Assembly (NCBI GenBank): GCA_018449595.1
Contig: JAAVUU010000003.1
Span: 496,001 to 560,000 of the forward strand
Direction: 5' to 3'
Length of the DNA stretch: 64,000 nt
From: Rhizobiales bacterium dw_265
Lineage (GTDB): Bacteria > Pseudomonadota > Alphaproteobacteria > Micropepsales > Micropepsaceae
In this document: piece after piece, positions 44,550-54,284 of the stretch
Position numbering within the stretch: position 1 is the first letter of the stretch
How the letters are laid out: each line of letters opens with the position of its first letter
The notes under the pieces: model-generated
The model's database searches: none
What the model was told of the DNA's origin: nothing
What the model saw: the letters and a program-made list of their open reading frames with translations, nothing else
Translations under genes and position numbers: made by a program

Positions 44550-45656
44550 ATGCGTCCCTTCGACCCGAAATCCTTCGAACCCGCCATCAGCTGGGCGCGC
44601 CGCCATGAGCGCAGCATCTCCGCCTTGTCGCTGGCGGGCGGCTTTGCCTTCGACAGCGCCACCTTCGGGCGGATCGACCATGCGGTGACCCAGGCGGTGT
44701 TCATCGTCTATCTGCTGGTGGCGGGCATCGCCATCGCCGTGCTGCACGGGCTGGAATCGCGGCCCGACGGCAGGAAGCCGTCCGACAAGACCCGCACCAT
44801 CCTGGTCGCCGTCACCCAGTTCGCCCTGGGCTGCCTGCTGTCGGGCTTCTGCGTCTTCTACATCCGCAGCGCCTCGATCACTTCGTCCTGGCCGTTCCTG
44901 CTGGCGATGGCGGCGATCTTCATCGGCAACGAATATATGCGCCGCTATCACGCGCGGCTGGTGTTTTCGGCGCTGCTGTTCTTCTTCGCGGTCTATTCCT
45001 ACGCCATCCTGCTGGTGCCGGTGGTGGCCGGGCGCATCGGGCCGCACTGGTTCCTGGTCAGCGGCGCCATCGCGGTGGTGGTGTTCTTCTTCTTCATGCG
45101 GGCACTGGCCCGGCTGGGGCATGAGCGATACCACGGTGCCCGCATGCAGGTGTTCGTGGGCATGGTGCTGATTACCCTGTTCCTCAATGCCGCCTATTTC
45201 CTGCGGGTGCTGCCGCCGCTGCCTTTGGTTCTGACCGGGGCTGGCGTCTATCACGATGTCGAGCGGGTGGGCGGCAACTATCAGGTGGCCGAGGAGGACG
45301 AGCCGCCGGAATGGCAGGCCCTGTTCGGCACCCATGCCATCATGCATGTCCAGCCCGGCGCCAAGCTCTATGTCTATAACGCGGTGTTCGCGCCGCGCGG
45401 CTTGCGCACCCGCATCGTGCATGAATGGCAGTGGCTCGATCCCGCCCGGGGCTGGCAGACCCAGCAGCGCGTTCCTGTGATGATCGCGGGCGGACGCGAG
45501 AACGGCTTTCGCTGGGCCACCTACAAGACCGATCCCCGGCCGGGCCAATGGCAGGTCAATATCCAGACCGTGGATGGCCGCGCCGTGGGACGGGTGCGCT
45601 TTGCCGTGGAGCAGCAGGCGGTGCCGCCCGCGATAGTAATCAAAACCCTGAAATAG
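44550..45656 (+). CDS. Membrane protein with C-terminal DUF2914
   Basis: A 368-residue protein from the ATG at 44550 ([11 protein letters not shown]); a start at 44514 is possible. Six or so hydrophobic helices lie between about residues 40 and 220. A soluble C-terminal domain follows, with [35 protein letters not shown] and [18 protein letters not shown], characteristic of DUF2914. The domain is beta-rich and of unknown function, probably periplasmic. The gene lies between galE and cysD on the same strand. I cannot assign a specific role. Confidence 0.8.
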   Translation: MRPFDPKSFEPAISWARRHERSISALSLAGGFAFDSATFGRIDHAVTQAVFIVYLLVAGIAIAVLHGLESRPDGRKPSDKTRTILVAVTQFALGCLLSGFCVFYIRSASITSSWPFLLAMAAIFIGNEYMRRYHARLVFSALLFFFAVYSYAILLVPVVAGRIGPHWFLVSGAIAVVVFFFFMRALARLGHERYHGARMQVFVGMVLITLFLNAAYFLRVLPPLPLVLTGAGVYHDVERVGGNYQVAEEDEPPEWQALFGTHAIMHVQPGAKLYVYNAVFAPRGLRTRIVHEWQWLDPARGWQTQQRVPVMIAGGRENGFRWATYKTDPRPGQWQVNIQTVDGRAVGRVRFAVEQQAVPPAIVIKTLK

Positions 45657-45727
45657 CCGTGCGCACGCCGCCTTGCATCGGAGCCGGGTTCGGACTATTT
45701 CACAGCCCGCTGACGGGATACAAAAAA

Positions 45728-46642
45728 TTGTCCATCAATAAAACTGTTATATCGCATCTGCGGCGGCTGGAGGCCGAGAGCATCCACATTATCCGCGAAG
45801 TGGCGGCGGAGTTCGCCAATCCGGTGATGCTTTATTCGGTGGGCAAGGATTCCGGGGTGATGCTGCACCTGGCGATGAAGGCTTTCTATCCCGCCAAGCC
45901 GCCCTTTCCGCTGATGCACGTCAACACGACGTGGAAATTCCAGGAGATGATCCGGTTCCGCGATGAGACCGTCAAAAGGCTGGGCCTGGATTTCATCGAG
46001 CACATCAACCAGGACGGCGTTGATCGCGGCATCAACCCCTTCGACAGCGGCTCGTCACTGCATACCCAGGTGATGAAGACAGAGGCGCTGAAACAGGCGC
46101 TGGACAAGTACAAGTTCGACGCCGCTTTCGGGGGCGCGCGCCGTGACGAGGAAAAGAGCCGCGCCAAGGAGCGCATCTTCTCCTTCCGCAGCGCCAGTCA
46201 TGCCTGGGACCCCAAGAACCAGCGGCCGGAGCTCTGGCGCGTCTACAACACCCGCATCAACAAGGGCGAAAGCATTCGCGTCTTTCCGCTGTCCAACTGG
46301 ACCGAACTGGATATCTGGCAATATATCCTGGCCGAGAACATTCCCATCGTGCCGCTGTATTTCGCGGCCAAGCGACCGGTGGTGGAACGCGCCGGCACGC
46401 TGATCATGCGCGACGATGACCGCATGAAGCTGCTGCCCGGCGAGAAACTGGAAGAGAGGCTGGTGCGCTTCCGCACCCTGGGCGATTATCCGCTGACCGG
46501 CGCCATCGAATCCGATGCCGACACTTTGGAAGCCATCGTCACCGAGATGTTCACCGCCCGCACCAGCGAACGCCAGGGCCGGCTGATCGACAGCGACGAG
46601 AAGGCCTCGATGGAGAAGAAGAAGAAGGAGGGGTATTTCTGA
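45728..46642 (+). CDS. cysD: Sulfate adenylyltransferase subunit 2
   Basis: Small catalytic subunit of ATP sulfurylase, which with CysN forms adenosine 5'-phosphosulfate. About 304 residues from a TTG at 45728, giving the family N-terminus [19 protein letters not shown]; longer frames upstream lack homology. The PP-loop is [15 protein letters not shown], followed by [36 protein letters not shown] and [12 protein letters not shown]. It is followed by a palindromic element and then cysNC. The product PAPS can serve cysteine synthesis or polysaccharide sulfation; no sulfotransferase gene is seen. Confidence 0.94.
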   Translation: MSINKTVISHLRRLEAESIHIIREVAAEFANPVMLYSVGKDSGVMLHLAMKAFYPAKPPFPLMHVNTTWKFQEMIRFRDETVKRLGLDFIEHINQDGVDRGINPFDSGSSLHTQVMKTEALKQALDKYKFDAAFGGARRDEEKSRAKERIFSFRSASHAWDPKNQRPELWRVYNTRINKGESIRVFPLSNWTELDIWQYILAENIPIVPLYFAAKRPVVERAGTLIMRDDDRMKLLPGEKLEERLVRFRTLGDYPLTGAIESDADTLEAIVTEMFTARTSERQGRLIDSDEKASMEKKKKEGYF

Positions 46643-46670
46643 TGCCGACCTCTTCCACCTCTCCGATGTC

Positions 46671-46746
46671 ATGGCCGGGCCTGACCCGGCCATCCACCCA
46701 TCCCGCACCATATCCAGCCGTGGATGGCCGCCTCAAGGGCGGCCAT
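46671..46746. repeat. Paired extragenic palindromes (REP-like) between cysD and cysNC
   Basis: Two perfect 9-bp hairpins with five-base loops: ATGGCCGGG/CCCGGCCAT (46671-46693) and ATGGCCGCC/GGCGGCCAT (46724-46746). Their flanks are also complementary to each other (GTCATGGCC with GGCCATGAC; GGCCATCCAC with GTGGATGGCC), so the whole element can fold into one larger cruciform. This is the form of repeated intergenic palindromes common in Alphaproteobacteria. It lies within the cysD-cysNC transcript and may affect mRNA stability. Confidence 0.75.
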
Positions 46747-46760
46747 GACAGGGGGAATGA

Positions 46761-48647
46761 ATGAACGCCCCCACGGACCTTCAGCAATTTCTCGCGGCGC
46801 AGGAAAAGAAGACCCTGCTGCGGTTCCTCACCTGCGGCAGCGTCGATGACGGCAAGAGCACGCTGATCGGGCGGCTGCTCTATGACACCAAGCTGCTGTT
46901 CGAGGACACGCTCGCCTCGCTGGAAAAAGACAGCAAAAAATTCGGCACCAATGGCGAGGACATTGATTTCGCGCTGCTGGTGGACGGGCTGGAGGCCGAG
47001 CGCGAGCAGGGCATCACCATTGACGTCGCCTATCGCTTCTTCGCCACCGACAAGCGCAAGTTCATCGTCGCCGACACGCCCGGCCATGAACAATATACCC
47101 GCAACATGGCGACGGGGGCCTCCAACTCCGACCTCGCCGTCATCCTGATCGACGCGCGCAAGGGCGTGCTGACCCAGACCCGGCGGCATGCCTATATCGC
47201 CAGCCTTCTGGGCATTCGCCATGTCGTACTGGCGGTGAACAAGATCGACCTGGTGGATTACAGCCAGGCGGTGTTCGACCGCATCGTCTCGGACTTCCAC
47301 CAGTTCGCGGCGCGTCTGAACTTCACCAGCCAGGTGGCGATCCCGCTGTCGGCGCGCTTCGGCGTCAACGTCATCGGCAAATCGCCCCAGACGCCCTGGT
47401 ACACCGGCCCGTCCCTGCTGTCGCACCTGGAAGTGGTGGATGTGGACACCGCGCTGGCCGACACGGTGTTCCGCCTGCCGGTGCAATGGGTCAACCGTCC
47501 TGACCTGGATTTCCGGGGCTTTGCCGGCACCATCGCAGGCGGGCGCGTGCGGCCCGGCGATGCCGTCGCCGTCGCCAGGTCGGGGCGCACCTCCACCGTC
47601 ACCCGCATTGTCACCATGGATGGCGACTTGCCCGAAGCGGTGGCGGGCGATGCCATCACCCTGACCCTGGCCGATGAGGTGGACATTTCGCGCGGCGATA
47701 TGCTGTGCGATCCCCAGGCCCGGCCCAATGTCTCCGACCAGTTCGCGGCGCATCTTTTGTGGATGGCGGACGAGCAACTGCTGCCCGGCCGGCAATATCT
47801 GCTCAAGCTGGCAACCGCCACCGTACCCGCCACCGTGTCGGCGCTGAAGCACAAGATTGACGTCAACACGCTGGACCATCTGGCGGCGCCGACCCTGGCC
47901 CTCAACGAAGTCGGCTATGGCAATTTCGCCTTGTCCCAGCCGCTGGCCTTCGACGCCTATCGCGACAACCGGGACACTGGCGGTTTCATCCTGATCGACC
48001 GCTTCACCAACGCCACCGTCGGCGCGGGGATGATCGACTTCTCGCTGATGCGCGCCACCAATGTGCATTGGCAGGCGCTGGACGTGAACAAACAGGCCCG
48101 CGCGGCGATGAAGGGCCAAAAGCCCGTCATCCTGTGGTTCACCGGCCTGTCGGGGTCGGGCAAGTCCACCATCGCCAATCTGGTGGAAAAGCAGCTGGCC
48201 GCCGAGGGCAAGCACACCTATCTGCTGGACGGCGACAATGTCCGCCACGGCCTGAACCGCGATCTGGGCTTCACCGACGCCGACCGGGTGGAGAATATCC
48301 GCCGCGTCGCCGAGGCCGCCAAGCTGTTCGTGGATGCCGGCCTGATCGTGCTGACCGCCTTCATCTCGCCTTTCCGCTCGGAACGCCGCATGGCGCGAGA
48401 ATCGGTGGGCGAGGGCGAGTTCCTGGAAGTGTTCGTGGACACCCCCATCGAGATCTGCATGCAGCGCGACCCCAAGGGGCTCTACGAAAAGGCCAAGGCC
48501 GGCAAGATCAGGAACTTCACCGGCATAGACAGCCCGTATGAATCGCCAGAACAGGCCGAACTGACCTTGCGCCCGGTGGCGGGCAGCCCGGAAGACCATG
48601 CCCAGGCGATCGTCCGGCATCTGCGCGACAAGGGCTATCTGGGCTGA
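46761..48647 (+). CDS. cysNC: Bifunctional sulfate adenylyltransferase subunit 1 / adenylylsulfate kinase
   Basis: A 628-residue fusion. The N-terminal GTPase part (CysN) has the P-loop [13 protein letters not shown], the switch [18 protein letters not shown] and NKIDLVD, followed by two beta-barrel domains. The C-terminal APS kinase part (CysC) begins near residue 455 with the P-loop GLSGSGKST (462-470), [16 protein letters not shown] and [16 protein letters not shown] hydrolysis drives APS synthesis by CysD; CysC then makes PAPS. Such NC fusions are frequent in Alphaproteobacteria. Stop at 48645-48647. Confidence 0.95.
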   Translation: MNAPTDLQQFLAAQEKKTLLRFLTCGSVDDGKSTLIGRLLYDTKLLFEDTLASLEKDSKKFGTNGEDIDFALLVDGLEAEREQGITIDVAYRFFATDKRKFIVADTPGHEQYTRNMATGASNSDLAVILIDARKGVLTQTRRHAYIASLLGIRHVVLAVNKIDLVDYSQAVFDRIVSDFHQFAARLNFTSQVAIPLSARFGVNVIGKSPQTPWYTGPSLLSHLEVVDVDTALADTVFRLPVQWVNRPDLDFRGFAGTIAGGRVRPGDAVAVARSGRTSTVTRIVTMDGDLPEAVAGDAITLTLADEVDISRGDMLCDPQARPNVSDQFAAHLLWMADEQLLPGRQYLLKLATATVPATVSALKHKIDVNTLDHLAAPTLALNEVGYGNFALSQPLAFDAYRDNRDTGGFILIDRFTNATVGAGMIDFSLMRATNVHWQALDVNKQARAAMKGQKPVILWFTGLSGSGKSTIANLVEKQLAAEGKHTYLLDGDNVRHGLNRDLGFTDADRVENIRRVAEAAKLFVDAGLIVLTAFISPFRSERRMARESVGEGEFLEVFVDTPIEICMQRDPKGLYEKAKAGKIRNFTGIDSPYESPEQAELTLRPVAGSPEDHAQAIVRHLRDKGYLG

Positions 48648-48671
48648 CGCCACAGGGCGTTCTGCGCGACC

Positions 48672-48935
48672 TTGTCCACGCAGCTTTCGTTCGTGATAGG
48701 ATTGCCGGCCAAGCCCGCCCCGCGTGGATTGGACCTTGTGGACAAGGCGGGAGGGGGCTGGTTTTACGGCCCAAAAGCCGCCCGGTTTGCGCGGGCTTTG
48801 GGCCGCCGGGGCATGGACAGGACGCTGTGGCCAAGCCCTGCCATGCACCCGGCAGAGGGCCGCGCGCGGCTGGCCTTGGGCATCGGATGGCTTTATACGG
48901 AGCGCCCTGAAACGCCGCCCGGAAGAAGCCCATGA
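48672..48935 (+). CDS. Short hypothetical frame before the aminotransferase gene
   Basis: An 87-residue frame from a TTG at 48672 fills most of the 284 bases between cysNC and the aminotransferase gene. Its TGA overlaps that gene's ATG (ATGA), which would allow coupling. The sequence (STQLSFVIGLPAKPAPRG at the start, LALGIGWLYTERPETPPG near the end) matches no family I recognise and has no signal peptide. Third-position bias is weak. A dyad CCTTG-TGGA-CAAGG lies within it. Chance is a real possibility. Confidence 0.22.
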   Translation: MSTQLSFVIGLPAKPAPRGLDLVDKAGGGWFYGPKAARFARALGRRGMDRTLWPSPAMHPAEGRARLALGIGWLYTERPETPPGRSP

Positions 48936-50110
48936 AGACCATCCCGAATTTCGACCGTATCGGCGAGGAAAACGCCTTTGCCGTGCTGGCCCGCGCCAAC
49001 GCCCTGGCCGCCCAGGGCCGCGACATCATCAACCTGGGCATCGGCCAGCCGGATTTCCGCACCCCCGACCATATCGCCGAGGCTGCGATCCAGGCCATTA
49101 AAGACGGCCATCACGGCTATACCGCCGCCACCGGCATTCCGGTCCTGCGCGAAGCGGTCTCCGCCGACCTGCACAAGCGCTATGGCGTGGAGGTCTCGCC
49201 CGACTCGGTGATGATCATGCCGGGCGGCAAGCCCACCATGTTCATGTCCATCCTGATGTTCGGCCAGCCGGGGGTGGAGATCATGTATCCCGATCCCGGC
49301 TTTCCCATCTATCGCTCGATGATCGAATATACCGGCGCGACGCCGGTGCCGATTCCGATCCGCGAGGAAAATGGCTTCGCCTTCAGCGCCGAAGAAACGC
49401 TGGCGCTGGTCAACGACAAGACCCGGCTGATTATCATCAATTCGCCCGCCAACCCGACCGGCGGCGTCACGCCCAAGGCCGAGGTGGACAAGTTCGTCGC
49501 CGGGCTGGAGGCGTGGCCCGAGGTCGCGGTGATGTCGGACGAGATCTACGACCAGTTGATCTATGACGGCGAAAAGCATGTCACGCTGCTGAATTATCCC
49601 TCCATCCGCGACCGGCTGATCCTGCTCAACGGCTGGTCCAAGACCTATGCCATGACCGGCTGGCGGCTGGGCTATGCCATCTGGCCGGGCAAGCTTTACG
49701 ACTATGCCCGCAAGCTGTCGGTGAATCTGCATTCCTGCGTCAACGCGCCCACCCAGTATGCCGGTCTTGCCGCGCTCACAGGCCCGCAGGATGCCGTCGC
49801 CCATATGCGGGCCGAATTCGACAAGCGCCGCAAGGTGGTGGTGGAGGGGCTGAACAAGCTGCCGGGCGTGTCCTGCATCATGCCCAAGGGGGCTTTCTAT
49901 GCCTTCCCCAACGTCAAGGCGACGGGCTGGAAGGCCAAGCCGCTGGCCAATGCCCTGCTGGACGAGACCGGCGTGGCGCTGATCGGCGGCCCGGACTTCG
50001 GTGTGCTGGGCGAAGGCTATATCCGCGTCTCCTATGCCAATTCGACCGAGAACATCCTGAAGGCGCTGGGCCGGATGGGAGATTTCCTGGTTTCGCGCAA
50101 GGCGGCATGA
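48932..50110 (+). CDS. Class I pyridoxal-phosphate aminotransferase (aspartate aminotransferase-like)
   Basis: A 392-residue fold type I aminotransferase. IINLGIGQPDFRTPDHI, GYTAATGIPVLREAV, NSPANPTGGV and SDEIYDQLIYDG are standard. The PLP lysine lies in NGWSKTYAMTGWRLGYAI (about residue 237), and the C-terminal arginine is in GEGYIRVSYAN. Such proteins are annotated as aspartate or aromatic aminotransferases; the exact substrate cannot be told from motifs. It overlaps the following HAD gene by four bases (ATGA). It may be ordinary amino-acid metabolism sitting among glycan genes. Confidence 0.87.
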   Translation: MKTIPNFDRIGEENAFAVLARANALAAQGRDIINLGIGQPDFRTPDHIAEAAIQAIKDGHHGYTAATGIPVLREAVSADLHKRYGVEVSPDSVMIMPGGKPTMFMSILMFGQPGVEIMYPDPGFPIYRSMIEYTGATPVPIPIREENGFAFSAEETLALVNDKTRLIIINSPANPTGGVTPKAEVDKFVAGLEAWPEVAVMSDEIYDQLIYDGEKHVTLLNYPSIRDRLILLNGWSKTYAMTGWRLGYAIWPGKLYDYARKLSVNLHSCVNAPTQYAGLAALTGPQDAVAHMRAEFDKRRKVVVEGLNKLPGVSCIMPKGAFYAFPNVKATGWKAKPLANALLDETGVALIGGPDFGVLGEGYIRVSYANSTENILKALGRMGDFLVSRKAA

Positions 50111-50781
50111 CGCTGATTAAAGCGGTCATCTTCGATTGCGACGGCGTGCTGGTGGACAGCGAAGTCATCGCGCTTGCGGTCGAGCTTGAGATCCTGGCCG
50201 AGCAGGGGCTGACTTTCGAACGCGACGATTATGTCGTGCGCTTCATGGGTCTTTCGACAGACGCCTATCACACCGCCATTGACGCGGAGGCGCAGGCGCG
50301 GCTGGGGCGGCCGATTTCCGGCGCCGTGCGCCAGTCCGAGCGGCTGCGCGCCGTGATGGTGGCCGAGATGGACGTGGTGCCCGGCGTGCATGACATGGTG
50401 GCGGCGCTTCGCCTGCCGTTCGCCATCGCCAGTTCCGGCTCCCTGGAGGGATTGCAGCGCAAGCTGACCCGCACCGGGCTGTGGGATCTGTTCGCGCCGC
50501 ACATCTATGGCGCCGACCATGTGGCCAACGCCAAGCCGGCCCCCGACCTGTTCCTGCATGCGGCCGAGGCGCTGGGTGTCGCCCCCGCCGATTGCCTTGT
50601 GATCGAGGACAGCATCAATGGGGTGAAAGGCGCGATCGCCGCGGGCATGACGGTGTGGGGTTTCCTGGGCGGCGGTCATGCCAGTGAGAGCCTGGGCAGG
50701 CGGCTGGTGGAAGCCGGGGCCGAACGGCTGGTCGCGGACTGGCCGCGGACCACGCGCCTGCTGGCGGCGCTTAACGGGTAA
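50107..50781 (+). CDS. HAD-superfamily sugar phosphatase / phosphoglucomutase-like
   Basis: A 224-residue HAD protein of the beta-phosphoglucomutase/phosphatase subfamily. The nucleophile motif is VIFDCDGVLVDSE (about 7-19), with a helical cap, IASSGS (motif II), NAKPAPDLFLHAA (motif III lysine) and CLVIEDSINGVKGAIAAGM (motif IV). Substrate is probably a phosphorylated sugar; phosphoglycolate and 2-deoxyglucose-6-phosphate phosphatases are close alternatives. Coupled to the aminotransferase gene. About 75 bases without a gene follow. Confidence 0.85.
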   Translation: MTLIKAVIFDCDGVLVDSEVIALAVELEILAEQGLTFERDDYVVRFMGLSTDAYHTAIDAEAQARLGRPISGAVRQSERLRAVMVAEMDVVPGVHDMVAALRLPFAIASSGSLEGLQRKLTRTGLWDLFAPHIYGADHVANAKPAPDLFLHAAEALGVAPADCLVIEDSINGVKGAIAAGMTVWGFLGGGHASESLGRRLVEAGAERLVADWPRTTRLLAALNG

Positions 50782-50856
50782 GCTTAACGCACGGCAGGCG
50801 TTGGCGGCTGTGCCAAAACGGGATACCTATCCTGACGTGACGGTAATGGGGCGGCC

Positions 50857-51000
50857 ATGAGCGCGTTGGCGCTGTTCGTGCGGGGATTTGGGCAGGGGGC
50901 TTTGACGGCCGCCGCCTGTTTTGCCGTGCTGGCTGTGTCTTTCGCCGCCGTGTTCTTCGTGCTGATCTGCGCCGCGCCGCTGCAAAGGCTTCGCCGCTAG
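50857..51000 (+). CDS. Possible 47-residue membrane peptide
   Basis: An ATG frame encodes MSALALFVRGFGQGALTAAA and continues with a hydrophobic helix (FAVLAVSFAAVFFVLICAAP) ending LQRLRR, so a single-pass membrane peptide with a positively charged tail is plausible. No strong ribosome site and no known family. Its stop overlaps the stop of the convergent epimerase gene. It is too short for certainty. Confidence 0.4.
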   Translation: MSALALFVRGFGQGALTAAACFAVLAVSFAAVFFVLICAAPLQRLRR

Positions 51001-51968
51001 ACGCCGTAATAGTCCTTATACCAGTCAATGAATTTCGGGATGCCGGTGCCGATCGGCGTCTGGGGCCCAAAGCCCAGGTCGCGCGTACTGGCTTCGATGT
51101 CGGCACAGGTGGCGGGCACATCGCCGGGCTGCATCGGCTCCATCACCATCACCGCCTTCTTCTGCAGCGCCCGTTCGATTTCCGCGATGAAATCGGTCAG
51201 CTTTTCCGACTTGTGATTGCCGAGATTATAGAGCGCATGCGGCGGCGAACCCGCAGCAGGCCGGTCCAGCGCCCGGATCACACCATCCGCAATGTCGTCA
51301 ATGTAAGTGAAGTCGCGCCACATCTCGCCATGATTGAAGACGCGGATGGGCTGGCCCGCCGCGATGGCCTTGGCAAACAGGAATGGCGCCATGTCGGGCC
51401 GGCCCCAGGGGCCGTAGACGGTGAAGAAGCGCAGGCCGGTGGCGGGAATGCCATAAAGATGCGCATAGGTATGGCTGAACAGTTCGTCGGCCCGCTTGGT
51501 GGCGGCATAGAGCGAATTGGGCCGCTCGACCGCGTCGCCCACCGCGAACGGAATCTTGTCATTGGCGCCATAGACCGACGAGGAACTGGCATAGACGAAA
51601 TGCCTGAGGCCGGGCAGGGCGCGGGCCAGTTCCAGCATCACCACCTGGCCCATCACATTGGCGGTGACATAGGCATAGGGATTTTCCAGGCTGTAGCGCA
51701 CCCCCGGCTGCGCCGCCAGATGCGCGATATGGGTGATGCCGGGGAAATCCGCCGCCAGTTTGCCCATGCGGTCGCGGTCGGAAATGTCGAGGCGGTGGAA
51801 ATCGAACCCGGCTTGCGCCGTCAGCCGGTCCAGCCGCGCCTGTTTCAGGCTCACGTCGTAATAGTCGTTGAGAATGTCCACCCCGATCACATGATCGCCG
51901 CGCGCCAGCAGGGCCTGGCAAACCGCCGCGCCGATGAAACCGGCCGCGCCGGTGACCAGGATAGTCAA
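50997..51968 (-). CDS. UDP-glucuronate 4-epimerase-like SDR
   Basis: About 323 residues from a TTG at 51968, giving MTILVTGAAGFIGAAVCQAL; the longer open frame from 52106 has no homologous N-terminus. DILNDYYDVSLKQARLDRL, HLAAQPGVRYSLENPYAYV, YASSSSVYGAN, the catalytic NSLYAATKRADE and FFTVYGPWGRPDMA are typical of LspL/CapI-type enzymes that convert UDP-glucuronate to UDP-galacturonate. The start overlaps the ugd stop by four bases, so Ugd product feeds it directly. Confidence 0.92.
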   Translation of the reverse strand: MTILVTGAAGFIGAAVCQALLARGDHVIGVDILNDYYDVSLKQARLDRLTAQAGFDFHRLDISDRDRMGKLAADFPGITHIAHLAAQPGVRYSLENPYAYVTANVMGQVVMLELARALPGLRHFVYASSSSVYGANDKIPFAVGDAVERPNSLYAATKRADELFSHTYAHLYGIPATGLRFFTVYGPWGRPDMAPFLFAKAIAAGQPIRVFNHGEMWRDFTYIDDIADGVIRALDRPAAGSPPHALYNLGNHKSEKLTDFIAEIERALQKKAVMVMEPMQPGDVPATCADIEASTRDLGFGPQTPIGTGIPKFIDWYKDYYGV

Positions 51969-53263
51969 GGCCGACCGACGCTGATATATTTGAAACCGGC
52001 TTCCGTCATCTGGGCCGGGCGATAGATGTTGCGCAAGTCCACCATCAGGGGCGTTTTCAGCACCGCTCTCACCCGCGCGAAATCCAGGGCGCGGAATTCG
52101 TTCCATTCGGTGAGGATCACAACGCCGTCGGCGCCGTCCAATGCGTCATAAGCATCCTTGCGATAGTCCAGCTGCAGCTGCTTGGATGCTTCCTTGTGGC
52201 CTTCGGGATCGAAGGCGCGGATGGTGGCGCCCGCGGCCTGCAGATAGGGCACGATGACCAGCGCGGGCGCGTCGCGCATGTCGTCGGTATTGGGCTTGAA
52301 GGTCAGGCCCAGCACGGCGATGGTCTTGCCTTTGACGCCATCGAACGCCGTCTCGATCTTTTTCGCCATGGCCAGCTTGCGCGCTTCATTGACCGCCACC
52401 ACCGCCTCGACGATGCGGGTGGGGGCGCCCAGTTCCTGCGCCGTCTGCACCAGCGCCAGCGTGTCCTTGGGAAAGCAGGAGCCGCCATAGCCGGGCCCGG
52501 CATGCAGGAACTTGCCGCCGATGCGGCCGTCCAGCCCGATGCCGCGCGCCACATCCTGCACATTGCCGCCGACCTTCTCGCAAATATCGGCCATCTCGTT
52601 GATGAAGGTGATCTTGGTGGCCAGGAAGGCGTTGGCGGCATATTTGATGAGTTCGCTGGATTCCCGGCTGGTGAACAGGATCGGCGTTTCGTTCAGATAA
52701 AGCGGGCGATAGACTTCGCGCATCACCGCGCGCGCGCGATCGGTATCGCAGCCCACCACCACCCGGTCGGGACGGCGGAAATCCTCCAGCGCCGAGCCTT
52801 CGCGCAGGAATTCGGGATTGGACGCCATGTCGAACTGCGCCTCGGGGCGCTTGCCGCGGATAATTTCCTCCACCTTGCGGCTGGTGCCCACCGGCACGGT
52901 GGATTTGGTCACCACCACGGTATAGCCCGACAGGGCCTCGGCGATCTCTTCTGCAGCGGCGAAGACATAGGACAGATCGGCATGGCCGTCGCCGCGGCGG
53001 CTGGGCGTGCCCACGGCAATGAACACGGCATCGGCGGCGGCCACTGCATCGCGCATATCGGCGGCGAAGGACAACCGCCCGGCGCGGGCATTGACCGCCA
53101 CCACATCTTCCAGCCCGGGCTCGAAGATGGGGACGCCGCCGGCGCGTAGGGTCTGAACCTTGGCCGCATCCTTGTCTATGCAGACCACGTCATGGCCGAA
53201 TTCCGACAGGCAGGCCCCTGACACCAAACCGACATAGCCGGTGCCGATCATCGCGATACGCAT
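51965..53263 (-). CDS. ugd: UDP-glucose 6-dehydrogenase
   Basis: Oxidises UDP-glucose twice to UDP-glucuronate with NAD. At 432 residues it matches the bacterial form. MRIAMIGTGYVGLVSGACL is the NAD site, VGTPSRRGDGHADLSYV and GTSRKVEEI follow. The catalytic cysteine is in HAGPGYGGSCFPKDTLAL (about residue 260), and LGLTFKPNTDDMRDAPAL marks the C-terminal domain. Operon with the epimerase downstream (TTGA overlap); divergent from the ABC transporter across 112 bases. Confidence 0.96.
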   Translation of the reverse strand: MRIAMIGTGYVGLVSGACLSEFGHDVVCIDKDAAKVQTLRAGGVPIFEPGLEDVVAVNARAGRLSFAADMRDAVAAADAVFIAVGTPSRRGDGHADLSYVFAAAEEIAEALSGYTVVVTKSTVPVGTSRKVEEIIRGKRPEAQFDMASNPEFLREGSALEDFRRPDRVVVGCDTDRARAVMREVYRPLYLNETPILFTSRESSELIKYAANAFLATKITFINEMADICEKVGGNVQDVARGIGLDGRIGGKFLHAGPGYGGSCFPKDTLALVQTAQELGAPTRIVEAVVAVNEARKLAMAKKIETAFDGVKGKTIAVLGLTFKPNTDDMRDAPALVIVPYLQAAGATIRAFDPEGHKEASKQLQLDYRKDAYDALDGADGVVILTEWNEFRALDFARVRAVLKTPLMVDLRNIYRPAQMTEAGFKYISVGRP

Positions 53264-53375
53264 TGAGTCTCCGACAGAAGGTGGCTCGTTCTGGCGTGAA
53301 TAACGCTCAATTTCAAGCGATTCGAAAACGAGTGGTGAAATTGTTCCTTTCGTGACAAAGGGTTATAAAGTTTCG

Positions 53376-54284
53376 ATGATTGTTATCCGCGATCTGGTGT
53401 TTGAATATCCCGGCCACCGGGCGCTTAACGGCGTCAGCCTGGCGGTGGAGCGGGGGGCGATCACGGCGCTGGTCGGCCCCAATGGTGCGGGCAAGACCAC
53501 GCTGCTGCGCTGCATGGCGGCACTGGAAACGCCCTATGCCGGCACGGTGACCGTCGACGGGCTCGACACGCGCAGCAGCCCGCGCGCCATTCATGCCCTG
53601 CTGGGCTATCTGCCCGACTTCTTCGGCCTGTATGATGCGCTCAGCGTGCGGCGCTGCCTGCACTATGCCGCGCGCGCCCATGGCATCGGCCCGGACGCCG
53701 CGGCGGGCGCAGCGGCGAAAGCGGCGGCGCGGGCCGGCCTGTCGGATCGGCTGGAGCAGGCGGCGGGGGCGCTGTCGCGCGGCCTGCGCCAGCGCCTGGC
53801 GATCGCGCAGGCCATCGTGCACCAGCCGCGCGTGCTGCTGCTGGATGAACCGGCGGCCGGGCTCGATCCCCAGGCGCGGCGCGACCTGTCGCAGCTTTTA
53901 TTGTCGCTGAAGCAGGGCGGTATGACCCTGGTGGTGTCGTCGCACATCCTGGCGGAGCTGGAGGATTATTCCGACCGCATGATCATCGTGGATCATGGCC
54001 GCATCGCCGGTGGCCAGACCATCACACTCAAGGATGCTGCGCACACAAGGGTCCGAATCGTGCTGGCGACGCCGCGTCCGGACCTGCCTGCCTTTCTACA
54101 TGGTATGGCAAATATTGAAGTTCTCGCCGATGGCAACATGCGCGCATTGGTATCGCTGTCGGGCGATGCTTCGGAACGCGCCGCGCTGTTGGCGGCACTG
54201 ATACAGAACGGCTTTGCCGTGGCGGAATTCGCCGAAGATGCCCGCGCCCTGGAAGACGTTTATTTCGCGCAGGTGAAATCGTGA
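53376..54284 (+). CDS. ABC transporter ATP-binding protein
   Basis: About 302 residues from the ATG at 53376; a GTG at 53352 would add eight. Walker A is VGPNGAGKTTLLR, the Q-loop region is LLGYLPDFFGLYDALSVRR, the signature is ALSRGLRQRLAIAQAI (LSRGL instead of LSGGQ) and Walker B is VLLLDEPAAGLDPQ, followed by the H-loop histidine in VVSSHILAELE. The C-terminal 70 residues resemble those of ABC-2-type exporters. It is coupled to the permease gene by GTGA. The cargo is unknown; nothing marks it as a Wzt-type polysaccharide exporter (no carbohydrate-binding domain). Confidence 0.9.
   Translation: MIVIRDLVFEYPGHRALNGVSLAVERGAITALVGPNGAGKTTLLRCMAALETPYAGTVTVDGLDTRSSPRAIHALLGYLPDFFGLYDALSVRRCLHYAARAHGIGPDAAAGAAAKAAARAGLSDRLEQAAGALSRGLRQRLAIAQAIVHQPRVLLLDEPAAGLDPQARRDLSQLLLSLKQGGMTLVVSSHILAELEDYSDRMIIVDHGRIAGGQTITLKDAAHTRVRIVLATPRPDLPAFLHGMANIEVLADGNMRALVSLSGDASERAALLAALIQNGFAVAEFAEDARALEDVYFAQVKS

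Noticed and set aside
43449-45548. 699-codon minus-strand frame over galE and the DUF2914 gene
   Set aside because: Spans two genuine genes in antisense and has shadow composition with no recognisable domain.
46551-48848. 765-codon minus-strand frame over cysNC
   Set aside because: The longest shadow in the window; the cysNC P-loops and domain order on the plus strand settle the coding strand.
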